Positions 26,297 through 35,122 of a stretch of 46,336 nt of DNA are shown piece after piece. A model generated the notes under the pieces. The model saw only the letters and a list, made by a program, of their open reading frames with translations. It was not told the DNA's origin and searched no databases. Positions within the stretch are counted from its first letter, which is position 1. Every line of letters begins with the position of its first letter. The translations under genes were made by a program, and so were the position numbers. Source of the DNA: Planctomycetaceae bacterium (GTDB taxonomy: Bacteria > Planctomycetota > Planctomycetia > Pirellulales > Pirellulaceae); contig DUDC01000001.1 in NCBI GenBank assembly GCA_012959465.1, positions 1 to 46,336 of the forward strand. The letters are read 5' to 3'.

Positions 26297-26339
26297 AGAA
26301 AGAAAGCAGCGGGTACGGTCCCCCCGAACTCGTACCCGC
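26297..26339 (-). terminator. Hairpin terminator for the DUF11 gene (minus strand)
   Basis: GCGGGTACG (26309-26317) pairs with CGTACCCGC (26331-26339), a perfect 9-bp stem with a 13-base loop. The stem can be extended past one mismatch. Read on the minus strand it is followed by TGCTTTCTTTCTTG, a T-rich tail. It lies just past the end of the DUF11 gene and between convergent genes. Forward of the stem there is no T tract, so it should act mainly on the minus-strand transcript. Confidence 0.65.
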
Positions 26340-26366
26340 CGCGATCGCTTATCGTATCGACTTGGC

Positions 26367-28256
26367 TCAACGCGATTGTGGCCCGTCATTCCTTCCGACT
26401 CGGGTTGGCCGTGGAGTCGTCGAAACCTGTGACCCAAAGTATCGCGTCGAATCTTCGACCGAGAGTTTTGTCTCCGGATCGAGACATTCAACTGCGGCCC
26501 GGAAAATCAAGTTCCCCGGTTTGTTAGCCTGTGCGATGATTGTCAACTTGACAGTCTTGCCCGGATCGATGCGTGGAATCGGATTGAACACCACTTGGCC
26601 CGAGAGCAACTTGGAAGTGTGTCCCTTTGTCCGAATCGGTTCAATGCCGCTGGAGAACTGACCTAGGACTTTGACGTTAAAGGCCGCCTTCGTGCCACGG
26701 TTAGTGATCTCGATCTCGTAGGTTACCTCTTCACCGATCGGACGTGGTCCTGTTGGATCGTTGACCAGCATTTTTAGATCGGCGATGGCCTCGACGCGGG
26801 TTGAAAAAGTATCGATGGATTGAAGCAGACCACTTTTGACAGCCGCCGAGATCTGCTGATCGCCAGCAGCCTCGAAGAGGCATTTGAGATCGAAGACAAC
26901 GTCTTGGTCCGGATTTAGTTCGGGGATTGTCCACTGAACGTGTCCCGCTTGTTCGGCCGCGTTTTGGCTGGCCGAAATTAGTCGGCAGCCGACGGGCAAC
27001 TTGATTTTTACTAACACGTCTTTGGCCGCAGAATCTCCCCTGTTGCTTACCACAACACGATAGCCGCCGTCGGTATTGGCGAATTTGATCGGTGGGCCCA
27101 TTACTTCTATTTCCAATTTCGCTTGACGTACTAGGACCTCTTTGCGCGATTCGGTCTTAAGATCGTCGGAGACTGCGCTGGCAAAGACGTCGAGGTTTCC
27201 GGCTTCGCGAGCGATCAACTCGACACGAATTACCTCTTCCTTGCCGGCACCAATCGTGCCGATATCTTTGACCAGTGGAGCCGAGTCCCCCGTGGACAGA
27301 GTCAGCTCTACATTGCGCGCCGGGCCGGTTCCCGGATTCTGCACTCGAATGGCAAAGATATGACTTTCGCCGTGCAACACGCTATCTGGCCCGTCGATGG
27401 CGATTCTTAGATCCGGTCTTTGAACAGCAATCGTAGCCAACAAGGATTGTGGGCGCAATGCCCAATCGATGTTCAGCTTGATCGGTTCATCAACGTTTGG
27501 AATCAAGGTGACGGTGAGCACAGCCGTTTGCTGGCCTTTTAGTCGGTCGATGGTCCAAGCAATCGACCCCTCCTCGTCCGTTATTTTCTCCGCGACCCCG
27601 ACGGCAGGTTCCAGTCGAGAGATGACGACCGACTCCGGTAGCGATGCGCGAACCATGATGCCGTCGGCATCCGAACTGGCCAGATTGGAGAGTTGGATAC
27701 GGTATTGAGCTGGCTTGCCAATGGTGATTGCGTCGGGTCCCAAAGCGTTGAGTTGCAGTTGCGGGCTGCGCACTGACAGCTTCAATTGACCACCGGTCGC
27801 GGCTGGAGCAACGCTCGCCGCATAGCCCGGAGTTGGGACGACGGATCGCGAACGGGTTGGAGCCGCCAGAGGCGCCGCGGTGCTGTCCACAATTCCCTGC
27901 GGTTCGTCCGTCCGTCCGACTCCCCTAGGAGTTATCTCCGTTGGTACGGGTCGCGGACGACTTGCTGAACGATAACTCGTCTGTGGCCGCTTGGGGCCGC
28001 TATTATTCACCTGTCCTTCAGGTGGTTTCGCGCGACGCAGGATTGACGGAAGGTTGGTTTCGGGTTGCACGCCCAATAGACTGGGTGTCGTCGGTGTCGA
28101 TGTCCCGTATTCGTTGGCAATTTCTCTCGCCATGTCCTGGTAACGGTTGGTGGGTGGTTCGCCAGCCGGTGTTGGTTCCTTATCTTGACCTTGCACCCAA
28201 GTCGCCACTCCAACAAGTGCCAGCATGCAAGCCAAGACTACATTTCGGTGGGTCAT
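26367..28256 (-). CDS. Exported DUF11/CARDB-type Ig-like repeat protein
   Basis: A 629-residue protein with signal peptide MTHRNVVLACMLALVGVATW (cleavage near VQGQ-DKE). A proline/serine-rich, probably disordered stretch runs from about 25 to 180. Four Ig-like domains follow, each opening in the same style: LQLNALGPDAITIGKPAQY, LRIAIDGPDSVLHGESHIF, LEIEVMGPPIKFANTDGGY and LKMLVNDPTGPRPIGEEVTY. Each holds a V-x-NxG turn such as IEITNRGTKAAFNVKVLG. The design is that of planctomycete DUF11 cell-envelope proteins, probably adhesive or structural. No anchor or enzyme motif is visible. ATG 28256 is preceded by a weak AGGGA about 12 bases away. It converges on the PSP1 gene. Confidence 0.83.
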   Translation of the reverse strand: MTHRNVVLACMLALVGVATWVQGQDKEPTPAGEPPTNRYQDMAREIANEYGTSTPTTPSLLGVQPETNLPSILRRAKPPEGQVNNSGPKRPQTSYRSASRPRPVPTEITPRGVGRTDEPQGIVDSTAAPLAAPTRSRSVVPTPGYAASVAPAATGGQLKLSVRSPQLQLNALGPDAITIGKPAQYRIQLSNLASSDADGIMVRASLPESVVISRLEPAVGVAEKITDEEGSIAWTIDRLKGQQTAVLTVTLIPNVDEPIKLNIDWALRPQSLLATIAVQRPDLRIAIDGPDSVLHGESHIFAIRVQNPGTGPARNVELTLSTGDSAPLVKDIGTIGAGKEEVIRVELIAREAGNLDVFASAVSDDLKTESRKEVLVRQAKLEIEVMGPPIKFANTDGGYRVVVSNRGDSAAKDVLVKIKLPVGCRLISASQNAAEQAGHVQWTIPELNPDQDVVFDLKCLFEAAGDQQISAAVKSGLLQSIDTFSTRVEAIADLKMLVNDPTGPRPIGEEVTYEIEITNRGTKAAFNVKVLGQFSSGIEPIRTKGHTSKLLSGQVVFNPIPRIDPGKTVKLTIIAQANKPGNLIFRAAVECLDPETKLSVEDSTRYFGSQVSTTPRPTRVGRNDGPQSR

Positions 28257-28534
28257 GGTCGACGCGTCCCTACGTACGGATCCGGAACCGGTTCATTTCG
28301 TAATGTTCTCTATCGGCACGTCAACACTAGCGGTTGAGTCAAGTTTTCGGATTCCTTTGATTAGTTAGAATAGGCAAATTTTTCCGAATGCGGGGGGGTA
28401 GCTGTTCCACTTACTGTGGCCTATGAAGTATGTTCTGTTTGTTTAAACCTACCGATGGATGGGCGTGGTATGACTGGGAATGGAATCGACCGTTTCGCAG
28501 CGTTTCACGTCAATGCAGCAAGAGTGAGCCGACC

Positions 28535-29458
28535 ATGAGTCCAGATCGGACGAGAGTCCTCGTTGCCATCGCTTTTCAAATCCTGATTGCGAGCGCTCTG
28601 CAGGCCGACGAACCAACCACGCAGCTATGGGCTACTGGGATTTCGCCGGCTTCGGCAGTGACTTTTGATCGTCAAGGAACTGCCTTCGTTAGCAACTACC
28701 GACGCAACGGCACAATAGGTCGTATTTTGCCCAACGGCACGGCCTCCATTTGGTGCGACCTCAACAAGATCGCGATGGGCCAATCGGACTCGCGACCTAC
28801 CTCGATCGCCATCGACACCGAGGGGCGATTGGTGGTCGCCGATGCGGGCAACGGTCGGCTTCTGCGGATCGATCGCGAAAAGAACGTCACGGTGTTGGTC
28901 GATCGCTTCGATGGCTTGGCATTCGAACAGATTCAAGCTGTCGCCCTCCGCCCCCGACTAGGTCAATTGGCCGGGGCCGACATTGCCTTCAGCGCCACGA
29001 CGCAAAGGACGGGTAAGGAATTAGAAACATCACTCTTTGCGTTTGACCTGAGAACAGCGACCGTCAGACAGCTGCCGTTTGAATTGAAGGGGCCCGTGAG
29101 CGCGACGTTTAGTCCGGACGGCAAAACGCTGGTCGTGATTGAGTCGAGTCAAAACCAAGTCTGGAAATACAATTGGGACCAAGAGGGAGAGTTCAAACTA
29201 CTCGCGAAACTGGGTGGCAACGGCAATCCGTTGGACGCAAAGCCGCTTGGTATTTGCCCATCGAATCAACTCGGAAGCGTATTTGTGGCGATGGGACATC
29301 GACAGGAGGTCATTGAATTGCATTTAGAAAGCGGGCAGACTCTTCGCACCATTCCATTTTTCGGACAACATGGTGTGGCCTGCGCCGTCTTTGGGAAAAG
29401 CCTGTACGTGGTTGTCCAGGAAAAGGAAGCGGTGTTTCGCTTGCCACTTTCTCAGTAG
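28535..29458 (+). CDS. Exported beta-propeller protein (SMP-30/NHL-like), second copy
   Basis: A 307-residue secreted protein. ATG 28535 starts a signal peptide (MSPDRTRVLVAIAFQILIAS, cleavage near LQA-DEP). The mature protein has repeated propeller-type blades such as SPASAVTFDRQGTAFVSNY, RPTSIAIDTEGRLVVADAG, NGRLLRIDREKNVTVL and GPVSATFSPDGKTLVVIESS. It is of the same broad class as the propeller at 23261, but I see no high identity, so this is not a recent duplicate. No catalytic residues can be assigned. It is divergent from the DUF11 gene. A frame extending back to 28430 is in phase but would bury the signal peptide. Confidence 0.75.
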   Translation: MSPDRTRVLVAIAFQILIASALQADEPTTQLWATGISPASAVTFDRQGTAFVSNYRRNGTIGRILPNGTASIWCDLNKIAMGQSDSRPTSIAIDTEGRLVVADAGNGRLLRIDREKNVTVLVDRFDGLAFEQIQAVALRPRLGQLAGADIAFSATTQRTGKELETSLFAFDLRTATVRQLPFELKGPVSATFSPDGKTLVVIESSQNQVWKYNWDQEGEFKLLAKLGGNGNPLDAKPLGICPSNQLGSVFVAMGHRQEVIELHLESGQTLRTIPFFGQHGVACAVFGKSLYVVVQEKEAVFRLPLSQ

Positions 29459-29591
29459 GCTGACAGAGTGACGCGGTCCCCGCACGCCATTCCCTTTTGT
29501 GGCACATCGGGCTAAGCTGGACTTGCAATGAATAGGCGTGCCAAGTCCGTGAGCTTGGGAAAATTGAGCATAGAAGACTGTACGATTCGAA

Positions 29592-30140
29592 ATGGCAATG
29601 GAAACTTGGTTGAGACCGAACCGTCGAGCGATCGGATTCGGATTTATCCTCCCCACTACATTGTTGGCCACTGGCGTGACCCTGATCGTGCGGTTGCCAA
29701 GTTCTGGTGGTGCTCTGCAATCGGGAATTGCAACTTTGTTAATCGGCAGCTCCGTCCTGCTCATTTCCTCGCTGGCATATCATTTGCATCAACCTCGCCT
29801 AGCCTGTGCTGAAGGCGAGTTGTTGGTCTATTTGATGGGAGGGAACCCGATTCGCGTTCCCGTTGACGTTGTCGAGTGCTTCTTCTTAGGCCAAACGGGA
29901 TTGGATCACGGTCCACAGGGCGTGGACGTACACAATGTGGTCGTCCGCTTGGCGGAACGGGCTGAACAATGGCACCACCGTGATGTCAAAAAGAACTTAG
30001 GTACTTGGTGTGGCGGTTATATTACGGTCAAGGGTGCCTGGTGCGAGCCGATTACAGTGGACTTGATGCGGGAACTCAATCGTCGCTTGGCCGAACAACA
30101 TCGGGCAACCAAGGACGCATTTCAGGGGAAACAGACGTGA
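29592..30140 (+). CDS. Two-helix membrane protein of unknown function
   Basis: A 182-residue protein with two N-terminal hydrophobic segments (about 13-34, IGFGFILPTTLLATGVTLIV, and 43-62, SGIATLLIGSSVLLISSLAY). A cytoplasmic domain of about 120 residues follows, with RVPVDVVECFFLGQTGLDHG and RLAERAEQWHHRDVKKNLG. No family is recognised. It has no clear ribosome site at ATG 29592; ATG 29598 is equally possible. Its stop overlaps the GTG start of mfnB (GTGA), so it is translated with mfnB, and a link to that pathway can be suspected but not shown. Confidence 0.6.
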   Translation: MAMETWLRPNRRAIGFGFILPTTLLATGVTLIVRLPSSGGALQSGIATLLIGSSVLLISSLAYHLHQPRLACAEGELLVYLMGGNPIRVPVDVVECFFLGQTGLDHGPQGVDVHNVVVRLAERAEQWHHRDVKKNLGTWCGGYITVKGAWCEPITVDLMRELNRRLAEQHRATKDAFQGKQT

Positions 30141-30913
30141 GTTCGTTGATTTCTCAAACGGGCCACTCGAGCGGCTACCCGCGCATCTTGATCAGCGTTC
30201 GCGACGTGGTAGAGGCATTGGCCGCGGTCGAAGGACGAGCGGACATCATCGACATCAAAGACCCGGCCAAAGGGTCATTGGGGGCCGCGTCGCCGGAAGT
30301 CTGGACCGAGATCTCCGATCGAATCGGTGGTTCGCATTCTTGGTCGATCGCGATGGGCGAACTAGAACACGGTTCGCCGCAGCCAAAACCGCTCGGTTTG
30401 ACGCCCGCCTTCGCAAAGGTCGGTTTAGCGGAACTCGCGGACACCAAACAATGGCGACAGTCCTGGGCGGAATGGCGCGAGCAACTTCCCGCCACGACTG
30501 CGCCCGTTGCGGTGGCTTACGCGGATCAGGCGACCGCGCGTTGTCCTGCGGTGGACGAAATTGTCGTCACGGGCGCGTCGATGGGCTGTCAGGTTCTTCT
30601 GATCGACACGTTTGACAAGAGTCACGGTGGGCTGCTGGATCATGTTCGACTCGAGGAACTTGCCGTCTGGTGTCGCTTGGCTCGTCGACATCGCATGCGC
30701 ATCGCCCTCGCGGGTTCTCTATCGGCAGCGGATGTGCCCAACGTATTGTCGCTGAGACCGGACTGGCTAGCCGTTCGTGGCGCGGTCTGTACCGGAAACC
30801 GAAATTCGTCGGTGTGCCGCCAAAAGGTAAGTGACTTCGTCGACTCAGTACGCAGAATGAGCCGAAGAGTCGTAGAGTCGGTTGATTATTCAGTCCGGAT
30901 TGCGGAGACTTGA
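30137..30913 (+). CDS. mfnB: (5-formylfuran-3-yl)methyl phosphate synthase (DUF556)
   Basis: A 258-residue TIM-barrel enzyme that makes 4-(hydroxymethyl)-2-furancarboxaldehyde phosphate from glyceraldehyde-3-phosphate, the first step to the furan ring of methanofuran. Family blocks are RILISVRDVVEALAAVEGR, ADIIDIKDPAKGSLGA with the first catalytic lysine, and AFAKVGLAEL with the second. VLLIDTFDKSHGGLLDH and IALAGSLSAADVP lie further on. The start is GTG 30137, overlapping the upstream stop by GTGA, with AGGGGA seven bases before; a longer frame to 30005 is rejected. In bacteria such genes accompany tetrahydromethanopterin-linked C1 metabolism, known in planctomycetes; the other pathway genes are outside this window. 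Confidence 0.9.
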   Translation: MSSLISQTGHSSGYPRILISVRDVVEALAAVEGRADIIDIKDPAKGSLGAASPEVWTEISDRIGGSHSWSIAMGELEHGSPQPKPLGLTPAFAKVGLAELADTKQWRQSWAEWREQLPATTAPVAVAYADQATARCPAVDEIVVTGASMGCQVLLIDTFDKSHGGLLDHVRLEELAVWCRLARRHRMRIALAGSLSAADVPNVLSLRPDWLAVRGAVCTGNRNSSVCRQKVSDFVDSVRRMSRRVVESVDYSVRIAET

Positions 30914-31072
30914 GCATCTTCCACTGGTCGACGCTTAACACCTCTTCTGGCAAAGAGCCTGATTCTCGTTTAGTATGTGCCGCCTGAGGAGCATCGATTG
31001 GCCGGCAGTCAGATGAAGATTAGGCGGGGTTTTCCTATTGATGATGATGTTGTTCCGCGGTGAAAACTGAAT

Positions 31073-32254
31073 ATGGTGCATTACGAACACATTGATTCTG
31101 ACGAACAACTGGCCGTTTATTGTAAAAAACTCGCCCAATGTGACCGCGTGGCCTTCGACACGGAATTCGTGTCGGAAGACACGTACCGCCCGGAACTCTG
31201 CCTTGTCCAAGTCGCCAGCGATGTGGGACTGGCAATCATTGATCCACTTTGCCTGGATATACGTTCATTCTGGCAGGTGTTACTCCAACAGGACATCGAG
31301 ACTACTGTCCATGCGGGGCGCGAGGAATACCGCTTCCTTCGCTTTGCAACAGACGCCCATCCGTCTCAGTGGTACGACGTACAAATTGCCGCGGGCATGA
31401 TCGGCTGTGATTATCCCGCTTCATATGCCTCATTGGTATCGAAACTCCTCGGTCAGACCATTCCCAAGGGAGAAACGCGAACTGATTGGCGAAAGCGGCC
31501 CTTGTCAAAGCGGCAACTGGACTACGCCGCGAAGGATGTGGTTTATCTCTTTCCTTTGCGAGATGCGATCGGCAAAAAGCTGGAGCAATTGAATCGCAGC
31601 ACCTGGAATTTGGAAGAACTGGACCGTTGGCAACGCCAACAAGATGAAGACGCGGTCACAGAGAGATGGCGACGCGTTTCCAGCATTTCCCAGTTGTCTC
31701 CTCGCGGTCTGGCGATTGCCCGCGAAATCTGGCGGTGGAGAGAGAGTGAAGCGAAGTCACGTAACCAGCCGCCGAAGCGCGTTCTGCGAGACGATTTGAT
31801 CGTGGAAATCGCCCGTCGTGAATTGGCGTCGCCCGACCAAGTCCGTGCCATCCGTGGCATGGAACGACGCGGTTTGCAAAAGGCCGTCGGAGCGATCGCT
31901 GACGCCGTCAACAAGGGACTGGCTGTCCCCAAAGACGACTGTCCTGTTCGCGGAAAGTCGAGCAGACCACCACTAACCCTAATCGGGCAATTTCTGGCAA
32001 CAGCCCTGAGTAGCGTATGTCGGGACGCCAAGGTTGCCCCGAGCCTAGTCGGTGGTGCCGAAGCAGTTCGAGATCTGGTGGCCTATCAGCTGAATGTCGC
32101 CAAGTCCAACACCGTGGTCCCATCACTCGCGTCCGGATGGCGAGCAGACTTGGTCGGCAATGCGCTGACCGAAGTACTCGAAGGAAAGAAGGCCATTAAA
32201 GTTGACGAGGCGCTTTCAGACCAACCGTTGAGTTTCGTCGATCTCGAGCCTTAA
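31073..32254 (+). CDS. rnd: Ribonuclease D-like 3'-5' exonuclease with HRDC domain
   Basis: A 393-residue DEDDy-family exonuclease that trims RNA 3' ends such as tRNA precursors. Exo I is AFDTEFV (Asp28, Glu30). Exo II reads HAGREEYRFL, where E. coli RNase D has Asp, so the third metal ligand is Glu. Exo III is YAAKDVVYLFPL, with the Tyr and Asp in place. An HRDC domain follows at about 210-290 (LSPRGLAIAREIWRWRESEA). The rest of the C-terminal region is unassigned. ATG 31073 has a GGTGA about 10 bases upstream. It is monocistronic and converges on an unknown membrane protein. RNase D is the best call, but the altered residue leaves activity open. Confidence 0.87.
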   Translation: MVHYEHIDSDEQLAVYCKKLAQCDRVAFDTEFVSEDTYRPELCLVQVASDVGLAIIDPLCLDIRSFWQVLLQQDIETTVHAGREEYRFLRFATDAHPSQWYDVQIAAGMIGCDYPASYASLVSKLLGQTIPKGETRTDWRKRPLSKRQLDYAAKDVVYLFPLRDAIGKKLEQLNRSTWNLEELDRWQRQQDEDAVTERWRRVSSISQLSPRGLAIAREIWRWRESEAKSRNQPPKRVLRDDLIVEIARRELASPDQVRAIRGMERRGLQKAVGAIADAVNKGLAVPKDDCPVRGKSSRPPLTLIGQFLATALSSVCRDAKVAPSLVGGAEAVRDLVAYQLNVAKSNTVVPSLASGWRADLVGNALTEVLEGKKAIKVDEALSDQPLSFVDLEP

Positions 32255-32286
32255 GCTTGGTCGGGCATCGCCATGCGCGGGTGACG

Positions 32287-33324
32287 CTACTTTTGCTCAC
32301 CCAGGAATGGAACAAGTCCCTTTAGACTGTCCCAGACGAGCTGCTGGCGGACGGCATCTGCCAGTGCTTGCATCTTGAGTTTCACAACCGGCTCTGCGCG
32401 TTCGATCCACACGTCGATTTGTTCATTCAAACGGAGCAGTATTTTGGTTTGATCGGTCTCTTCTTTCGAACCGCCAGCTGATAACAGCACCGGCAGGTCC
32501 CAGGCCTTCACCCTCGCGACCAGATCGATTACGAACGTTGTTTTTTCTACCGTGGGTTTGCCGTCGAAGTCGCCCGCTTGAGTATGAAACCAGCCTTCCA
32601 TCAGCAACTCGGCGTTACGCTGCAGCGTCTTGCGAGCCGGTCCCTCAAATTTTACAGGGGGCGTATTCGGGCGTCCTGGTGTATCCAATGAGTGAGCTGT
32701 CCTTACGGCGAGCGCTCGCCGGCTCCCCAGTGAGATGTCGCCCACGTCGAAATAGGCCAAGTAGACCAACAGGCCGTCGCGTACGGTATCCTTCATCGCT
32801 TGTCGCAAGTTGGGTGAAGCATCGGATTGCCATTGTGCGACGTTGGCTAGGAACTCTCTCATCGAGTCGCCATCTTTCCGCGAGCCCTCCTTCGTGACCA
32901 GACGGTTGGCCAATTCTGCCATCTCCAGCAGCGACGCTACTTGCTTGCGGAAGAATTCTACCCGCTGCGGATTGCCTTTGAGTGCACTGCCCTGGCGAGT
33001 TCGTTGCTCAAACCAGACCTGCTGAAGTCGCTCTGCGTTGGCGAGCAAACGGTCTTGCTGGCTGGTGGAAAGGTGATGTTCGCTTGCGGTGGACTTGCTG
33101 AGTGCGGGCAAAGATGACTGAATTCGATCTACCAGCTGCTGTTGCACCTTAAGAGTTTCGTCGCTCACGTCGTACGTCGCCAGCCAACGCCCCAATTGCA
33201 CCATATTTGCATTCAGCGGGTCGCGGGGAACCATCCAGCGGAAGGCGGCAAACGGAATTGCGGCGCCGAAGATGATTATTGGCATGCCGATCAACAGGAT
33301 GAAACGTCGCCTTGGAAGTTGCAT
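32287..33324 (-). CDS. Membrane-anchored protein of unknown function
   Basis: A 345-residue protein with one N-terminal membrane segment (about 8-28, FILLIGMPIIIFGAAIPFAAF) after a basic MQLPRRR start. The rest is mostly charged and helical, with Gln- and Leu-rich stretches, and looks like a long soluble domain on the outer side. I recognise no family, enzyme motif or repeat. It is divergent from the PHA-system gene, with 125 bases between starts, and convergent with the exonuclease gene. Confidence 0.7.
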   Translation of the reverse strand: MQLPRRRFILLIGMPIIIFGAAIPFAAFRWMVPRDPLNANMVQLGRWLATYDVSDETLKVQQQLVDRIQSSLPALSKSTASEHHLSTSQQDRLLANAERLQQVWFEQRTRQGSALKGNPQRVEFFRKQVASLLEMAELANRLVTKEGSRKDGDSMREFLANVAQWQSDASPNLRQAMKDTVRDGLLVYLAYFDVGDISLGSRRALAVRTAHSLDTPGRPNTPPVKFEGPARKTLQRNAELLMEGWFHTQAGDFDGKPTVEKTTFVIDLVARVKAWDLPVLLSAGGSKEETDQTKILLRLNEQIDVWIERAEPVVKLKMQALADAVRQQLVWDSLKGLVPFLGEQK

Positions 33325-33348
33325 GGTGGTTATCGGATTTGCGAATTC

Positions 33349-33357
33349 TGGTAGAAT
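33349..33357 (+). promoter_or_regulatory. Extended -10 promoter element before the PHA-system gene
   Basis: TGGTAGAAT matches the extended -10 pattern TGnTAnnnT, with TAGAAT at 33352-33357 and no clear -35. It lies about 93 bases before the start of the small PHA-system gene and in the divergent spacer. Identified by eye only. Confidence 0.35.
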
Positions 33358-33449
33358 TTTTGCGAAGCACCACGAATATCCTACGCTGCGTTTTGCAGAG
33401 CAGCAACATCGTCAATACGTATCACACAGAAAGTCAGGGAGGCAACGAG

Positions 33450-33752
33450 ATGCCGGCATTTAAGACTGAGGTACCACACCAATTGGGAAAAGACGAAGCA
33501 GCGCAAAAACTGCAGGGTTTTGTGGAGTCGGCTAGCCAACGATTTCAGGGACAGGTGAGCGAATTTGAGGGGGAATGGGTCGACGCTACATTTCGCTTCA
33601 AGCTCAAGACCTACGGGTTCAAAATTACCGGTGAAATGGCAGTGGAAGAAGCGACCGTCCGCTTAGAGGGTACAATTCCGTTTGCGGCGATGCCGTTCAA
33701 GGGAAAAATCGAAAAGTCGTTCGCAGCGGCGGTTGAGAAAACGCTCGCTTAA
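33450..33752 (+). CDS. Polyhydroxyalkanoic acid system family protein (PHA_gran_rgn type)
   Basis: A 100-residue protein with the pattern of the PHA granule-associated family. The start has the HQLGKDEAAQKLQGFVE helix, then FEGEWVDATFRFKLKTYGFKI, then a beta section, and the family's closing block AAMPFKGKIEKSFAAAVEKT. ATG 33450 has GGGAGG about seven bases before it; a longer frame to 33312 lacks one. In proteobacteria the gene often lies near phasin or PHA genes, but no PHA synthase is seen here, so a role in storage granules is only family inference. Confidence 0.75.
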   Translation: MPAFKTEVPHQLGKDEAAQKLQGFVESASQRFQGQVSEFEGEWVDATFRFKLKTYGFKITGEMAVEEATVRLEGTIPFAAMPFKGKIEKSFAAAVEKTLA

Positions 33753-33762
33753 TGCCCGCGAA

Positions 33763-34917
33763 TTATCTCTTATCTTTCGGCTCGATGATCCACTGATTGT
33801 CGACGAGTTGATGCCGGAGTGACGTGCCAGCCAGGATTGCATCGAGTAGCTGCACGCGTGTCGCGTCCTTCACGGTGAATTCGACGATCTGTTCGAGATC
33901 CTTGTCCGTGACATCAGCCGAGTAACGAACTTCGAGCTTCAACAATCCGCTGATTTGTTTAACGACTGGTCCCAGCCGACCTCGAGTTCTAGGCACCGTG
34001 TATCGCTTCGTTCCGACAGCAATTTGTCGCGGGTCCACCCGAAGCAACGAGTCGAGTTTGGCGTGTTGCCAGGATGTTCCTTGTAGCTCGGCCCGACGTC
34101 CGACACGCTTTATCGAGCTGACTCTCCCCAAGACGCGGATTATGTCGCGTTCGTTCCAGGCGAAGCCGCCAGGCACGGAATGACTTCTGACGTAGGTGGA
34201 GGCTGTTCTTGTTGTCGGCGAAACCGTCGCGCTGTTAATTTCAAAGACGAGTCGCAAATCAAATCCGGCCAAGAGGATTTCGACTTGTAAGAACAGTGGC
34301 ATCGGCGGTAGACGGATGGCGTCCCACAGGTCGTGGGGAACCCGTTCCAAGTGAGCCAAGCTGACTTGTCGTTGACGGACCATTTGTTGCAGGCGCGCCC
34401 GCGGTTCGCTCAAGCGAGGCCAGCCCAGTGGTGTTTTCTGCCGCCAACCGGCTGGTAGGTTTGATTCGGATAATTGGCTTGTCCGGCTACCCAATGCGTT
34501 TCCAACTCCAAGTGGTGCGATATAGATGACCGATTCGACGACCGCGATTTCTAACTGCAAGTCCGTTGCCAAACGGTCGAGCAGCTGCGTGGCGGGTTTC
34601 CCCTGGATTTTCAGGTTGACTGGTGTGTGCGGGTCAACTCGGCGGTCGAGCAAAATGACAATGTTCAGATGTTGGGCCAGATCGGCGACTGCTGCACCCA
34701 ACGAGTGCCCCTGCCAATCAATGCCAATTTCGCGGCTCAAAGCACGTGAAAAGTCGATCCCGGTCCGAGGTTCCGCTGCTGACAAGAGTTTGTGCGCTGG
34801 CCAGGTTGCAGTTGTAACAAGAGTCAAGGACATGACGGCGCACCACCACGCCTGGAGCGTTCGGGGGGTGCGAGCTGTTCTGGTTTTGTCAGCGATCTGT
34901 GTGATCATATTACCCAT
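33763..34917 (-). CDS. Exported protein with STN-like (secretin N-terminal) domains
   Basis: A 384-residue protein with a basic N-terminus and a hydrophobic stretch (WWCAVMSLTLVTTATW, about 24-40), likely a long signal peptide. Next is an STN-like beta/alpha domain: IGIDWQGHSLGAAVADLAQHL, IVILLDRRVDPHTPVNLKI and LELEIAVVE-type strands (LDRLATDLQLEIAVVES). A second domain of the same style closes the protein (LKLEVRYSADVTDKDL, VQLLDAILAGTSLRHQLV, WIIEPKDKR). No secretin barrel follows. It may bind at the envelope like STN/FecR-type modules; the function is unknown. ATG 34917 is preferred, with GGGAGG about 10 bases upstream; TTG 34926 is in frame. Confidence 0.6.
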   Translation of the reverse strand: MGNMITQIADKTRTARTPRTLQAWWCAVMSLTLVTTATWPAHKLLSAAEPRTGIDFSRALSREIGIDWQGHSLGAAVADLAQHLNIVILLDRRVDPHTPVNLKIQGKPATQLLDRLATDLQLEIAVVESVIYIAPLGVGNALGSRTSQLSESNLPAGWRQKTPLGWPRLSEPRARLQQMVRQRQVSLAHLERVPHDLWDAIRLPPMPLFLQVEILLAGFDLRLVFEINSATVSPTTRTASTYVRSHSVPGGFAWNERDIIRVLGRVSSIKRVGRRAELQGTSWQHAKLDSLLRVDPRQIAVGTKRYTVPRTRGRLGPVVKQISGLLKLEVRYSADVTDKDLEQIVEFTVKDATRVQLLDAILAGTSLRHQLVDNQWIIEPKDKR

Positions 34918-35122
34918 GCCCGCCAATCCTCCCTGTCGCGCCTGTTCACTACAGCTGGCTTCTTTCCCCGGTTTCCCACAACGGGAAAATGTTTTTTTTC
35001 GATTCTAGCCGGCGTTTTGAAAATAACCGCGCTCTCTCGTTGTTAGATTTTCAATTCGCAATTAGACTCGAATGTAACAGCTAGTGGTTAATGAGTAGCC
35101 AAGACTAACTCAGTTAGACGCA

